Shown here in pieces: positions 43,297 through 52,378 of a stretch of DNA of 64,000 nt (its first letter is position 1; every line of letters begins with the position of its first letter). Origin of the DNA: JACVCJ01 sp052437175 (GTDB lineage: Bacteria; Bacteroidota; Bacteroidia; CAIKAF01); the NCBI GenBank assembly GCA_052437175.1, contig JBQVOK010000005.1, forward strand, positions 62,001 to 126,000, in the 5' to 3' direction. The translations under genes and the position numbers were made by a program. The notes beneath the pieces were generated by a model. That model saw nothing but the letters and a program-made list of their open reading frames with translations. It did not search any database and was not told the DNA's origin.

Positions 43297-44169
43297 ATGG
43301 ATAAAAGGGCTCTGACTCTGGAAATTGATCTGCTCCTGAAAAAAATTAACGCCCGCCATCAGAAAATGATGGGTTACGGCACAGATATTCCCGAAGGTTT
43401 TGCAGAACTGCTGCAGCAGGAAGTACTTACCCTGTATAAGAAATATGTGCAGCTGGAATATACCCTGCAGAACGAAACGGAACAGGCTCCTTTCCAGGAA
43501 ACGCAGGTGCAGCCCCAGGCCCAGGTGCAACCCCAGGCAGAACTTCCGCAAACGCCGCCGGTACAGCCCCAGGTGCCACCTGTAAAAGAAGAACCGAAGG
43601 CGGAACCGCAGCAGGAGCCGGTACAACAGGTCTCCACGCCCCAACCGGAAGCTCCGAAGAAGGAGGACGATTCTATTGTAAAACTGGTACAGCAAGCCCT
43701 GAGCGGACAGGGAGAACCGCGCAGTAATCCCTTTGCCACCCCGCAGCCCGTTGTAAAAGCGGAGCCGGTACCCCAGGCCCCGAAAGAACCCGAACCGCTG
43801 AAACAACAGCCTGTATACGAAGAGCCCAAGCAGCAGGTGGTGCAACCGCCGGTAAAACCGGTATCTACGCCGGCGCCGGCCCTTAAAAACGATGAAGAAG
43901 CGCCGCTTACCCTGGCCGATAAACTGCGTATGCAGGGTATTGCCGACCTGCGCAAAGCCATTCCTATTGCCGACAAGTTCCTGTATATGAATGAACTGTT
44001 CCAGGGAGAAATAAACCATTACAACCAGGCGCTCGACCGTTTTAACGCGTGCAGCAATGCCCTGGAGGCCCGCGACCTGTTCGAGAGCATGAAACAGCAT
44101 TTTGAGTGGGATGAAAACTCCAAAACGGTAAAACGTTTTGCCGACCTGCTTACCCGTAAATTCCTATAA
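43297..44169 (+). CDS. Bacteroidota-specific protein with Pro/Gln linker; function unknown
   Basis: A 290-residue protein from ATG 43297 (a TTG two codons upstream is rejected). The N-terminal helical part (1-58) is followed by a Pro/Gln/Glu-rich disordered linker (about 60-205, for example VQPQAQVQPQAELPQTPPV). The C-terminal conserved helical domain (about 212-290) has LRKAIPIADKFLYMNELFQG, NHYNQALDRFN, HFEWDENSKTVKRFADLL. I know this C-terminal pattern as frequent in hypothetical proteins of the phylum; no function is assigned. There is no signal peptide. The following M28 peptidase gene begins 2 bp after its stop, so they are cotranscribed. Confidence 0.75.
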   Translation: MDKRALTLEIDLLLKKINARHQKMMGYGTDIPEGFAELLQQEVLTLYKKYVQLEYTLQNETEQAPFQETQVQPQAQVQPQAELPQTPPVQPQVPPVKEEPKAEPQQEPVQQVSTPQPEAPKKEDDSIVKLVQQALSGQGEPRSNPFATPQPVVKAEPVPQAPKEPEPLKQQPVYEEPKQQVVQPPVKPVSTPAPALKNDEEAPLTLADKLRMQGIADLRKAIPIADKFLYMNELFQGEINHYNQALDRFNACSNALEARDLFESMKQHFEWDENSKTVKRFADLLTRKFL

Positions 44170-44171
44170 AG

Positions 44172-45428
44172 ATGAAAAAACTGCTTGCCGGGCTGCTGTT
44201 CAGCCTGCCGCTCCTGGCTGCACAGGCCCAGGAACGCGACTATGCCCTTGCGCAGATACGGATACTTACCTCAGACAGTCTGCATGGCCGTGGCTACGTG
44301 AACCAGGGCGATGCAAAGGCGGCGCGGTACTTAGAGGCAGAGTTTGCCCGCATCGGGCTGCAGCCGCTCCCGGAACTGGAAAGCTACCTGCAGTCCTTTC
44401 CAAACCCGGTGAATACCTTTCCCGGCACACTGAAGATCGTGTATAACGATACCGAACTGCAACCCGGCGTAGATTACCTGCTGAGCCCCGAAAGTGCGGG
44501 CGGCAGCGGAAAAGCAAAGGTGGTGCAGGTAGACTGGAGTAACCTGCAACGTATAAAGGCCTCTAAATGCCGGGGCAAAGTACTGGTGGTCGATCCGGGG
44601 ACCACAAAAAATAAAGACAGCCTTTCGCTTTTCTGGAAAACAATAGCTCCGCTGAGCCGGGAAGCGGCCGTATTTGTGCGTGTGGAACACGGTAAACTGA
44701 CCTGGAGCGTGAGTTCCGGGGCAGCCGGCAAAGTGCTCATTGAACTGGCGGCAGCCGTGCCCCGGAAATACGGAAAACCCCGTTCCCTGGCCTGGGAAGT
44801 GGAGCAGAAGGCCGAACCGGCATATCGTTCGCAGAACGTGATCGGTATGGTAAAAGGAAGCCTTGCCGATAGTTTTGTACTGGTAACGGCGCATTATGAC
44901 CATTTAGGCCGTATGGGCGCCGCCACGATCTTTCCGGGAGCCAACGACAATGCCAGCGGTACCGCCCTGATGCTGGACCTGGCCCGCAGTTTTGCCGCAG
45001 AAACCCCGAAATATTCCATGCTTTTTATCGCTTTTGCCGGCGAAGAGGCCGGACTGGTAGGCTCGCGCTATTTTACAGAACATCCGCCGGTACCGCTGAA
45101 AAACATAAAAATGGTGTACAACATAGACCTGGCCGGGGGCGGTGATAAAGGCGTTACCATTGTGAACGCCACAGAATACCCGGCTTATTTTGCAAAGCTC
45201 GAAGAGCTGAATGCCCGCAACGGCTGGCTGGCCGCGGTAAAAAAAAGAGGAAAGGCCGCCAACAGCGACCATTACTGGTTCAGTGAAAAAGGCGTTCCGG
45301 CCTTCTTTATGTATGCCGAGGGAGGCGTTACCGCTTACCACGATGTGAACGACACCGCCGATAAGCTGCCGATGAACGAGTACGAAGACCTTTTCCGCCT
45401 GGTACGCGCCTTTCTCGGAAGTCTGTAA
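44172..45428 (+). CDS. M28 family metallopeptidase, exported
   Basis: A 418-residue zinc aminopeptidase-like enzyme with a signal peptide (MKKLLAGLLFSLPLLAAQAQ). The two-zinc site is visible: TAHYDHLG, GANDNASGTALM, AFAGEEAGLVGS, NIDLAGGGD and SDHYWFSEKGVPAFF. A PA-like insert lies between residues about 85 and 210. The enzyme would act on peptides in the periplasm or outside. The start follows the preceding gene by 2 bp. The family fit is clear; peptide specificity is unknown. Confidence 0.9.
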   Translation: MKKLLAGLLFSLPLLAAQAQERDYALAQIRILTSDSLHGRGYVNQGDAKAARYLEAEFARIGLQPLPELESYLQSFPNPVNTFPGTLKIVYNDTELQPGVDYLLSPESAGGSGKAKVVQVDWSNLQRIKASKCRGKVLVVDPGTTKNKDSLSLFWKTIAPLSREAAVFVRVEHGKLTWSVSSGAAGKVLIELAAAVPRKYGKPRSLAWEVEQKAEPAYRSQNVIGMVKGSLADSFVLVTAHYDHLGRMGAATIFPGANDNASGTALMLDLARSFAAETPKYSMLFIAFAGEEAGLVGSRYFTEHPPVPLKNIKMVYNIDLAGGGDKGVTIVNATEYPAYFAKLEELNARNGWLAAVKKRGKAANSDHYWFSEKGVPAFFMYAEGGVTAYHDVNDTADKLPMNEYEDLFRLVRAFLGSL

Positions 45429-45435
45429 AAGAAAA

Positions 45436-45480
45436 AAACAAATTCCTTGGGATAGAGGTCCGAAAGAATTTGTTTAGTTT
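45436..45480 (+). terminator. Terminator of the M28 peptidase gene
   Basis: AAACAAATTC (45436-45445) pairs with GAATTTGTTT (45466-45475) around a 20-base loop, followed by AGTTT. The T run is weak. The rest of the gap to 45684 is A/T-rich and carries the oxyR promoter. Confidence 0.6.
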
Positions 45481-45649
45481 TGTGATAGAGGATTTAGAGA
45501 GGTATTACACTTATAACAATTACCGTGCCATAAATCGAAAAAATTTCGAAGCCTCGCTCCAATTTTAACAAAAAAGCACTTTTGTCTAATTAAATTCTGC
45601 TTTGCTTAAACATTAGGCGAATCTTAACATCAGTTTTAATTATTATCGC

Positions 45650-45657
45650 TAAATTTG
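45650..45657 (+). promoter_or_regulatory. -7 element for oxyR
   Basis: TAAATTTG is an exact TAnnTTTG match, 27 bp before ATG 45685. Confidence 0.55.
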
Positions 45658-45684
45658 CATAGATAAATCTTATATCATTTGCTA

Positions 45685-46635
45685 ATGACCGTACTGCAAC
45701 TCGAATACATCATAGCCGTTTACCGGCACCAGAATTTTACCGAAGCCGCCGCTTCCTGCAATGTAACCCAGCCAACCCTCAGTATGCAGATACAGAAAGC
45801 AGAAGATGAGCTGGGCATACGTATATTCGACCGTTCGCGGCAGCCGGTGCGTCCCACCCGCGAGGGCGAAAAGATCATTGAGCAGGCGCTGATCGCCCTG
45901 CAGGAAGTGCGTAAGATATCGGAACTGGCACAGATCCATCACGATGTGGCCGAAGGCGAGATATCCGTGGGCATTATCCCTACCCTGGCGCCCTACCTGA
46001 TACCGCTCTTCCTGGCCGACTTCCTGGAGAAGAACCCGAAAATACGGCTGAACCTCTTTGAGCTGACCACCGAAACCATTATACGAAAACTGAAGGACGA
46101 AAGCCTGGACGCCGGTATACTGGCCACCCCGCTCGAAGATGCCGACCTGCTGGAGGAACCCCTGTTCTACGAACCATTTGCGCTGTACCTGCCCGCCGAT
46201 CATAAACTGCGAAAACGTAAGACCATCACCAGTTCAGACATCGACCTGGACGAGCTCTGGCTGCTGAACGAGGGACACTGTTTCCGCGACCAGGTGATCA
46301 ACCTCTGTAAACATTCGGGCGGCGAGACCTATTTCCCGAACCTGCGCTTCCAGAGCGGCAGCCTGGAAACCCTGCGCAAACTGGTTGACCGCAATTACGG
46401 CTATACCATATTGCCGGAACTGGCCACCAAAGATTTTAACGGGAAAGACCTGATGAAGCTGCGCTACTTTAAATCGCCGCAGCCCAGCCGGGAGATCAGT
46501 ATGGTTACCCTGCAGGGCCGGGGCGAACGTCTGGTGCTGCAAAGCCTGGCCCACAGCATAGCCCAGTCGGTACCGGCACACATGCGCCGCAAGACCGGGC
46601 ACCAGGCCGTACCTATTTTACAGGAACAGGATTAA
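45685..46635 (+). CDS. oxyR: OxyR, peroxide-sensing LysR-type regulator
   Basis: A 316-residue transcription factor from ATG 45685. The N-terminal winged helix-turn-helix (LEYIIAVYRHQNFTEAAASC, QPTLSMQIQKAEDELGIRIF) is the LysR fold. In the effector domain, GHCFRDQVINLC holds Cys199 and Cys208, which by number and spacing match the redox pair of Escherichia coli OxyR that forms a disulphide on peroxide. QSGSLETLRKLVDRNYGYTILPE is also typical. It would activate genes such as catalase; the exported catalase at 19785 and bcp at 50698 are candidate targets by function only. The 3' end overlaps the convergent TraB-like gene by 23 bp. Confidence 0.93.
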   Translation: MTVLQLEYIIAVYRHQNFTEAAASCNVTQPTLSMQIQKAEDELGIRIFDRSRQPVRPTREGEKIIEQALIALQEVRKISELAQIHHDVAEGEISVGIIPTLAPYLIPLFLADFLEKNPKIRLNLFELTTETIIRKLKDESLDAGILATPLEDADLLEEPLFYEPFALYLPADHKLRKRKTITSSDIDLDELWLLNEGHCFRDQVINLCKHSGGETYFPNLRFQSGSLETLRKLVDRNYGYTILPELATKDFNGKDLMKLRYFKSPQPSREISMVTLQGRGERLVLQSLAHSIAQSVPAHMRRKTGHQAVPILQEQD

Positions 46636-47470
46636 CCCGGTAACCTTCGTTGCGCAGCAGGGTAATGAGTCCTTCGGGACCGCCCAGGTGCGCCGCGCCT
46701 ACCGCAATAAAGAGTTTTTCGTTGTTGCCGAACATGGCCTTCATTTTTTCGGTCCAGCGCTTGTTACGTACGATCAGCAGCGGATCGTTCAGCGAACTGA
46801 ACTCGTCGGCATTGGCAATATAATTGTAAATGGCCTCTACGTCCTGCGATTTGTATACCTGGTACATTTTATCCAGTTCCCTGGCCGATTTTTTGGGATT
46901 GATAGCGGTCTCGTACAGCGATTTGGCCTGGTCTTTCAGCGAAATAGCCTTTAACGCGGCCAGCTGTACTTCGGGTTCATCGAGTCCGCCGGTAAGTTTA
47001 CCCAGTTCTTTGGCTTTGGCCAGGAAATAGGTCTCGTACCCCTTGGTATCTTTCAGTACGGCCAGCTGCATCAGCTGCTGCTGGGCCATAAGGGGTTTGA
47101 ACTGCTCGAACATGGCTACGGAAAGCCCGTGTTTTTCCATGGCTTTGCTCAGCTTTTTGTATTCTTTGGGCGTATACAGTTCTTTTAAGGTCTTTACGCT
47201 GTCGATCTTCAGGGCCTTGAGCACTTCCAGCTGCAGTTGCGGGGCGTTCAGGTCCATTTCGAACACAAAACGGTCGCTGCCGGCAGCCACACTGTCCAGG
47301 CGGGGAGTAACCTCGAACTGGTCGGCGGGAATAATGTGAACGGTACCGAAAAGATAAACGGGCTGGGTGATGTTGCCGCCTTCTACTTTCCACAACAGGC
47401 TCGACTGGCCGAAAATGGAAAGCTGGCTTATAAACAGGGCAAATGTAGAGAGCAGGTGCAAAATTTTCAT
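46613..47470 (-). CDS. TraB/GumN family protein, exported
   Basis: A 285-residue protein with a signal peptide (residues 1-21, ending SIFG). Family motifs: YLFGTVHIIPAD (first catalytic-type His), RFVFEMDLN, VRNKRWTEKM and FIAVGAAHLGGPEGLITLLR. The last two carry the Arg, Asn and His residues conserved in the TIKI/TraB metalloprotease-like fold. Animal relatives cleave Wnt proteins, but bacterial substrates are unknown. The C terminus overlaps the convergent oxyR end. Periplasmic location is inferred. Confidence 0.9.
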   Translation of the reverse strand: MKILHLLSTFALFISQLSIFGQSSLLWKVEGGNITQPVYLFGTVHIIPADQFEVTPRLDSVAAGSDRFVFEMDLNAPQLQLEVLKALKIDSVKTLKELYTPKEYKKLSKAMEKHGLSVAMFEQFKPLMAQQQLMQLAVLKDTKGYETYFLAKAKELGKLTGGLDEPEVQLAALKAISLKDQAKSLYETAINPKKSARELDKMYQVYKSQDVEAIYNYIANADEFSSLNDPLLIVRNKRWTEKMKAMFGNNEKLFIAVGAAHLGGPEGLITLLRNEGYRVNPVPVK

Positions 47471-47489
47471 AAAACCGGACCTTTATATA

Positions 47490-47497
47490 TATTTTTG
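47490..47497 (+). promoter_or_regulatory. -7 element for the MscS-RelA/SpoT operon
   Basis: TATTTTTG is an exact TAnnTTTG match, 18 bp before ATG 47516. Confidence 0.5.
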
Positions 47498-47515
47498 TAA
47501 ATGTAATCGAAATAG

Positions 47516-48382
47516 ATGATGATAATGGCCTTTGGGAAGGATTTTCAGCAATTTTTAAATGCACCCCTGCTGGAACTGGATAAATATACGCTGTACCCGC
47601 GTCACGTGATCAGCCTCGTTTTTATTGTCGTGTTCACGCGCCTGTTGTCGTACCTGGCCCGTGTGATCATTATGCGCTATGCCAGCCGCAAGAACATGGC
47701 CCGGGGTAGTGCACAGTCCATACACCAGATCGTAAAGTACTTCCTGTACATTATGGCCGTGGTGGTATTCCTGGATAACATGGGCATTAAGGTAACCGTA
47801 CTGCTGGCTGGTGGTACGGCGCTTTTTGTAGGTATAGGCCTGGGTCTGCAGTCTACGTTCAACGATTTTGTGTCGGGCTTCATTATCCTGTTCGAAGGCA
47901 GCGTGCGCGTGGGTGATATCCTGAACGTAGACAACGAGGTGGGCATCGTGCGGGAGATACGTCTGCGTACTTCCCAGCTGGAGACCCGCGATGGTAAACT
48001 GATGATCATTCCCAATTCGAAATTTGTGAACGATAGTATTTCGAACTACACGCACATGAACGATCAGACCTCGTTTGATGTTACCGTGGGCGTGGCCTAT
48101 GGCGTGGACCCGCTGCTGGTGGAAAAGGCCATTGCTGAAGCGATGGACCAGGTACCCGATATACTGCAGGACCCCAAACCGACCGTGTCGTTCCACGATT
48201 TCGGCGACTCGGCCATGCAGTTCCGCGCTTCCTTCTATACCCGGCAAATATTTGCCGCCAACCGCGTACGGAGCCAGCTGCGTTACAAAATATACGAAAC
48301 CTTTAAAAAATACGGTATCGAAATCCCCTTCCCGCAGCGCGACGTGCATGTGGATATGGAATGGAAACCGAAAAATGACTAA
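47516..48382 (+). CDS. MscS family mechanosensitive channel
   Basis: A 288-residue inner-membrane channel that opens under membrane tension to release solutes. Two N-terminal transmembrane helices (about 29-52 and 69-90) precede the pore helix TM3 with the Gly/Ala pattern VTVLLAGGTALFVGIGLGLQ. Then come the MscS beta-domain (FNDFVSGFIILFEGSVRVGD, LMIIPNSKFVNDSISNYT) and the alpha/beta C terminus. It is a small member without extra helices. The gene is followed after 33 bp by the (p)ppGpp enzyme, in the same direction. Confidence 0.93.
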   Translation: MMIMAFGKDFQQFLNAPLLELDKYTLYPRHVISLVFIVVFTRLLSYLARVIIMRYASRKNMARGSAQSIHQIVKYFLYIMAVVVFLDNMGIKVTVLLAGGTALFVGIGLGLQSTFNDFVSGFIILFEGSVRVGDILNVDNEVGIVREIRLRTSQLETRDGKLMIIPNSKFVNDSISNYTHMNDQTSFDVTVGVAYGVDPLLVEKAIAEAMDQVPDILQDPKPTVSFHDFGDSAMQFRASFYTRQIFAANRVRSQLRYKIYETFKKYGIEIPFPQRDVHVDMEWKPKND

Positions 48383-48415
48383 CTTTAGAATCTCACAACC
48401 GCAAAGAATATTGTA

Positions 48416-50653
48416 ATGGGTATGTCGCACGAAGAACTGGTAATAAATGCCGAAAAGGAACGCCTGGAGATCTTACGGAAATACAAACAACTGCTCAAAG
48501 CGGTAGAACCGCACATCAAGACCCGCGATGACCTGAAACAGATACACAAGGCCTACGAACTGGCCTGTGAAAAACATAAGGATATGCGCCGCAAATCGGG
48601 CGAGCCGTATATCTACCATCCCATTGCCGTGGCACAGATATGTGCGCAGGAGCTGGGCCTGGGCGTTACCTCGGTGATCTGCGGACTGCTGCACGATACC
48701 GTGGAAGATACCGACCTTACCCTGGACGATGTGCGCGAACTGTTCGGCGACGACGTATGCAAGATCATCGACGGACTTACCAAGATCTCCGGGGTGTTCG
48801 ACCAGTCGCAGTCCATACAGGCCGAGAACTTCCGCAAGATCATCCTTACCCTGTCCGACGACCTGCGGGTGATCCTGGTAAAACTGGCCGACCGCCTGCA
48901 CAACATGCGTACCCTGGAGCACATGCGCCGCGATAAACAGCTCAAGATCGCCAATGAGACCCTGTACCTGTTCGCTCCCCTGGCACACCGCCTGGGTCTG
49001 TACGCCATTAAAACCGAGCTGGAAGACCTTTCACTCAAGTACGTAGAGCCCGAAAAATATACCGAGATCGCCAACAAGCTCGAAAAGACCAAAGAGGTGC
49101 GCGAGCGCTTCATCAGCAGTTTCATTCACCCCATTAAAAAACAGCTGGCCGAACAGGGTTTTGAATTCGAGGTGAAAGGCCGTACCAAGTCTATTTATTC
49201 CATTTACAATAAGATCGTTAAGAAGGGCGTGCCTTTCGAGGAGATCTACGATATCTTTGCCATTCGTATTATCCTGGATTCCAAGCCGGAGAACGAAAAG
49301 TCGGACTGCTGGCGGGTGTATTCCATCATTACCGACCTGTACAAGCCCAAGCCCGACCGCATGCGCGACTGGATATCCTTTCCGCGCAGCAACGGCTATG
49401 AATCACTGCACATAACGGTAATGAGCCCTTCGGGAAAATGGGTGGAAGTGCAGATACGCACCGCCCGTATGGACGAAATTTCGGAACGTGGCTACGCCGC
49501 CCACTGGAAGTATAAGGAAAGCGGTATGGAAAATGCCGTGGACGACTGGATACGCCGCATACGCGAGATCCTGGAGAATAATGAGAACGCCGTGGACCTG
49601 GTCGAAAGCTTTAAGCTGGACCTGGACACCGAAGAGATCTTCATATTTACGCCCAAGGGTGAACTGCGAACCCTGAAATCAGGCACCACCGCGCTCGATT
49701 TTGCCTACGATATCCACTCCGAGATCGGCAATACCTGCATCGGGGCCAAGGTCAACAACAAACTGGTGCCCATCAGTTACAAACTGCGCAGCGGCGACCA
49801 GGTAGAAGTGCTTACCTCGTCCAAGCAGAAACCCAAGGAAGACTGGCTCAAGATCGTGATCAGCACCAAGGCCCGCGAAAAGATAAAAACGGCCCTGCGC
49901 GAAGAAAAACGCCGGGTGGCCATGGACGGCAAAGAAGTATTCGAACGCAAACTGCGGCACCTGGGTGTTACCTTTAACGAACAGGACATAAACCGCATCC
50001 TGCACTACTTTAAGGTGCCTGATGTACAGGATTTCTACTACAAGGTGGCCACGGGCGGTATTTCCAACTTTGAGATCAAACAGTTCTATAAAGATGAGAA
50101 CAGCCGCAGCTGGTACCAGTACCTGGCCAATAAGATACGCCGCAAAACGCCGGAGAAAAAAGAAGAAAAAACGCTGGAAGAACTTATCAAGGACGCCAAG
50201 CGCGACGACAGCCTGGTGATCGGCGATAATACCGTAAAGCTCGACTATAAACTTTCGTCCTGCTGCAATCCCATTCCCGGCGATGAGGTGTTCGGTTTTG
50301 TTACCGTGAACGACGGCATCAAGATACACAAGACCACCTGCCCCAATGCCATGCAGCTGATGAGCAACTATGCCTACCGTATTGTAAAGGCCCGCTGGAC
50401 CAACCGTGAGAGCATTGCCTTCCTGGCCGGATTGCGGGTCGACGGCTTCGACGAGGTGGGTATCGTAAACCGCATCACCAAAATTATCTCAAACCAGCTT
50501 AAGGTAAATATGCGTTCCATTTCTTTTGAGACCAAGGACGGCCTTTTCGAGGGGAATATTATGGTGTTTGTACAGGACACCAATCACCTGAACGATATGA
50601 TCGCCAAGCTGCGTGAGGTGCCTGGCGTTATTAACGTAACGCGCCTCAACTAA
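48416..50653 (+). CDS. spoT: Bifunctional (p)ppGpp synthetase/hydrolase (RelA/SpoT)
   Basis: A 745-residue long RSH protein controlling the stringent response. The HD hydrolase domain has SVICGLLHDTVEDTDLTLDD with intact HD residues. The synthetase domain has EEIYDIFAIRIILDS, SNGYESLHITV and EVQIRTARMDEISERGYAAHWKYK. A TGS domain (IFIFTPKGELRTLKSGTTALDF), a helical/zinc region with CCNPIPGDEVFGFV, and a C-terminal ACT domain complete it. Both catalytic sites look competent, so it can make and degrade the alarmone. Most Bacteroidota carry such an enzyme. Confidence 0.96.
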   Translation: MGMSHEELVINAEKERLEILRKYKQLLKAVEPHIKTRDDLKQIHKAYELACEKHKDMRRKSGEPYIYHPIAVAQICAQELGLGVTSVICGLLHDTVEDTDLTLDDVRELFGDDVCKIIDGLTKISGVFDQSQSIQAENFRKIILTLSDDLRVILVKLADRLHNMRTLEHMRRDKQLKIANETLYLFAPLAHRLGLYAIKTELEDLSLKYVEPEKYTEIANKLEKTKEVRERFISSFIHPIKKQLAEQGFEFEVKGRTKSIYSIYNKIVKKGVPFEEIYDIFAIRIILDSKPENEKSDCWRVYSIITDLYKPKPDRMRDWISFPRSNGYESLHITVMSPSGKWVEVQIRTARMDEISERGYAAHWKYKESGMENAVDDWIRRIREILENNENAVDLVESFKLDLDTEEIFIFTPKGELRTLKSGTTALDFAYDIHSEIGNTCIGAKVNNKLVPISYKLRSGDQVEVLTSSKQKPKEDWLKIVISTKAREKIKTALREEKRRVAMDGKEVFERKLRHLGVTFNEQDINRILHYFKVPDVQDFYYKVATGGISNFEIKQFYKDENSRSWYQYLANKIRRKTPEKKEEKTLEELIKDAKRDDSLVIGDNTVKLDYKLSSCCNPIPGDEVFGFVTVNDGIKIHKTTCPNAMQLMSNYAYRIVKARWTNRESIAFLAGLRVDGFDEVGIVNRITKIISNQLKVNMRSISFETKDGLFEGNIMVFVQDTNHLNDMIAKLREVPGVINVTRLN

Positions 50654-50697
50654 AACACAGAATATTTGTTTTTAGACCATAGATAAAGAAAAACGTT

Positions 50698-51147
50698 ATG
50701 AGCACATTAAAAGTAGGAGACAAAGCGCCCGCCCTCAGTGGCACCGACCAGCACGGAAAGCCCGTTTCGCTGGCAGACTTCAAAGGAAAAAAACTGGTAT
50801 TGTATTTTTACCCGAAAGACGATACCCCGGGCTGCACGGCCGAAGCCTGCAACCTGCGCGATAACTACGCCGCCATTAAAAAAGCCGGTTACGAGATCCT
50901 GGGCGTAAGTGTAGACGATGCTAAAAAGCATACCAAATTCATTGCCAAGTACGAACTGCCCTTTTCGCTGCTGGCCGATACGGAAAAGAAAACGGTGGAA
51001 GACTACGGCGTATGGATAGAAAAGAGCATGTACGGCCGTAAATATATGGGTGTAAATCGTATGACCTTTATTATCGACGAAAACGGTGTCATCGAAAAGA
51101 TCATCGAAAAAGTAGATACCAAAGACCATACGGCGCAGATCCTGTAA
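50698..51147 (+). CDS. bcp: Thioredoxin-dependent peroxiredoxin (Bcp/PrxQ)
   Basis: A 149-residue peroxidase reducing hydrogen and organic peroxides. DDTPGCTAEACNLRDNY places the peroxidatic Cys46 and a resolving Cys51 five residues apart, the PrxQ arrangement. RMTFIIDENGVIEKIIEKV is the C-terminal strand. The length is standard, with no signal peptide, so it is cytoplasmic. It is 44 bp after the RelA/SpoT gene and may be read from the same mRNA. A strong terminator follows. Confidence 0.96.
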   Translation: MSTLKVGDKAPALSGTDQHGKPVSLADFKGKKLVLYFYPKDDTPGCTAEACNLRDNYAAIKKAGYEILGVSVDDAKKHTKFIAKYELPFSLLADTEKKTVEDYGVWIEKSMYGRKYMGVNRMTFIIDENGVIEKIIEKVDTKDHTAQIL

Positions 51148-51170
51148 CGGATTTGTATACTAAAATACGA

Positions 51171-51206
51171 GAGAGGCTGCAGGAATACCCGCAGCCTCTC
51201 TTTTTT
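51171..51206 (+). terminator. Terminator of bcp
   Basis: GAGAGGCTGC (51171-51180) pairs with GCAGCCTCTC (51191-51200) around a ten-base loop and is followed by T6. Confidence 0.92.
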
Positions 51207-51226
51207 ACACTGTATGAGAAAAACGT

Positions 51227-52276
51227 TTACTGTACGATAAAGGAGCCGCTGTGCGAAGCTGCGTCCGTTTTGTTTTCAATGATGTAGTGATAGAGGCCGG
51301 GTTTCATGTGCCCGGTGGAAAGCTGCAGGGTTTCGCCATCCATGTCGCGTGCCTGCACCTGCTGTCCGCCCGCATTTACGATGCGCAGGCGTTTGGCGCC
51401 GCTGCCCGCCCCGGAAATGTACAGGGTATTGCCGGCACTTACGGGATTGGGCCAGAGCAGCAGTTCGTTCTGCGTATGCTGGGGTACGCCGGTGGAAGGA
51501 CCTTCTTCGGGCACGAACCAGCGGAAGTGTCCGCCCTGCGGCATGCCGGGTATGGGTTCAAACTCGGCCACGGGGAAACCGTGATCTTCGGCCAGCCACT
51601 GGTATTTGCGTACGGTATCCATGCTTACATCGCCGCTGAACATAGGCGGAGTGCCAGCCGTAAGTTGTATAAAAACAGAATCTTCCGAGATCTGTGTTTC
51701 AAAAATGCGTAATGCATCATACGTGCCTGCGGGCGTGCTGATACTGCCCCAGGCATCCACGCTTTTCTGCAGGTTTATGTGCTGCACAACGATAATGCGG
51801 TATACGCCGAGCTGGGAGCCATCGATGGATACTTCGGAGCGGTAACTGCTGCCAAACTGGTCGCCCGATTGCAGGGGCAGGCTCAGTTCGGTGCGGGCCG
51901 GGCTAAGGACCATAGGGTCCACGCCGCTCATGGTGGTACCGAAACCATATACATTATGGGCGAAAGCGTCTACCGAGAAAAAGATAAAAGTAGTATCGTC
52001 TTCGGTAAGTGCGAGGTCTGCACCCGGAAAAGTGGCCGACATGCCCGTGGAGGCCGCCGTAACAATTTTCTGTTGCGAACTGTAATGTTCCTGCGCGGCC
52101 GAAAAATCCCAGCTTACATTGCTGCCGGAAGCGCCGGGGCCGCCGAGGCCGGTAGTATCGGTATACAGGTCGGCTTTATCGCCTGCCGAATACAGGTCGG
52201 CCTGCGTAATACTGATCTGGGCCTGTGCGGCCAGTGTGCCGAAAAAAAGAGATGCGATAAAAGTGTACTTTTTCAT
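51227..52276 (-). CDS. T9SS-exported protein of unknown function
   Basis: A 349-residue exported protein with signal peptide MKKYTFIASLFFGTLAAQA. A beta-rich domain (about 20-265) has no motif I recognise. The C-terminal T9SS type A domain (about 270-349) begins LLLWPNPVSAGNTLYISG and ends HSGSFIVQ. It is the last gene, after a 102-bp gap, of a minus-strand cluster that starts with an ECF sigma factor, which suggests it belongs to the same regulated group. Confidence 0.8.
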   Translation of the reverse strand: MKKYTFIASLFFGTLAAQAQISITQADLYSAGDKADLYTDTTGLGGPGASGSNVSWDFSAAQEHYSSQQKIVTAASTGMSATFPGADLALTEDDTTFIFFSVDAFAHNVYGFGTTMSGVDPMVLSPARTELSLPLQSGDQFGSSYRSEVSIDGSQLGVYRIIVVQHINLQKSVDAWGSISTPAGTYDALRIFETQISEDSVFIQLTAGTPPMFSGDVSMDTVRKYQWLAEDHGFPVAEFEPIPGMPQGGHFRWFVPEEGPSTGVPQHTQNELLLWPNPVSAGNTLYISGAGSGAKRLRIVNAGGQQVQARDMDGETLQLSTGHMKPGLYHYIIENKTDAASHSGSFIVQ

Positions 52277-52378
52277 GTTGTTGGAATTTACTATGTGTAT
52301 GATTGTTGAAATGTTTAGACAATAGGGTAGCTGCCCGGGATATCCGGGGAAAGCGGTATGTGTTCTGTAGTTAGGGGG

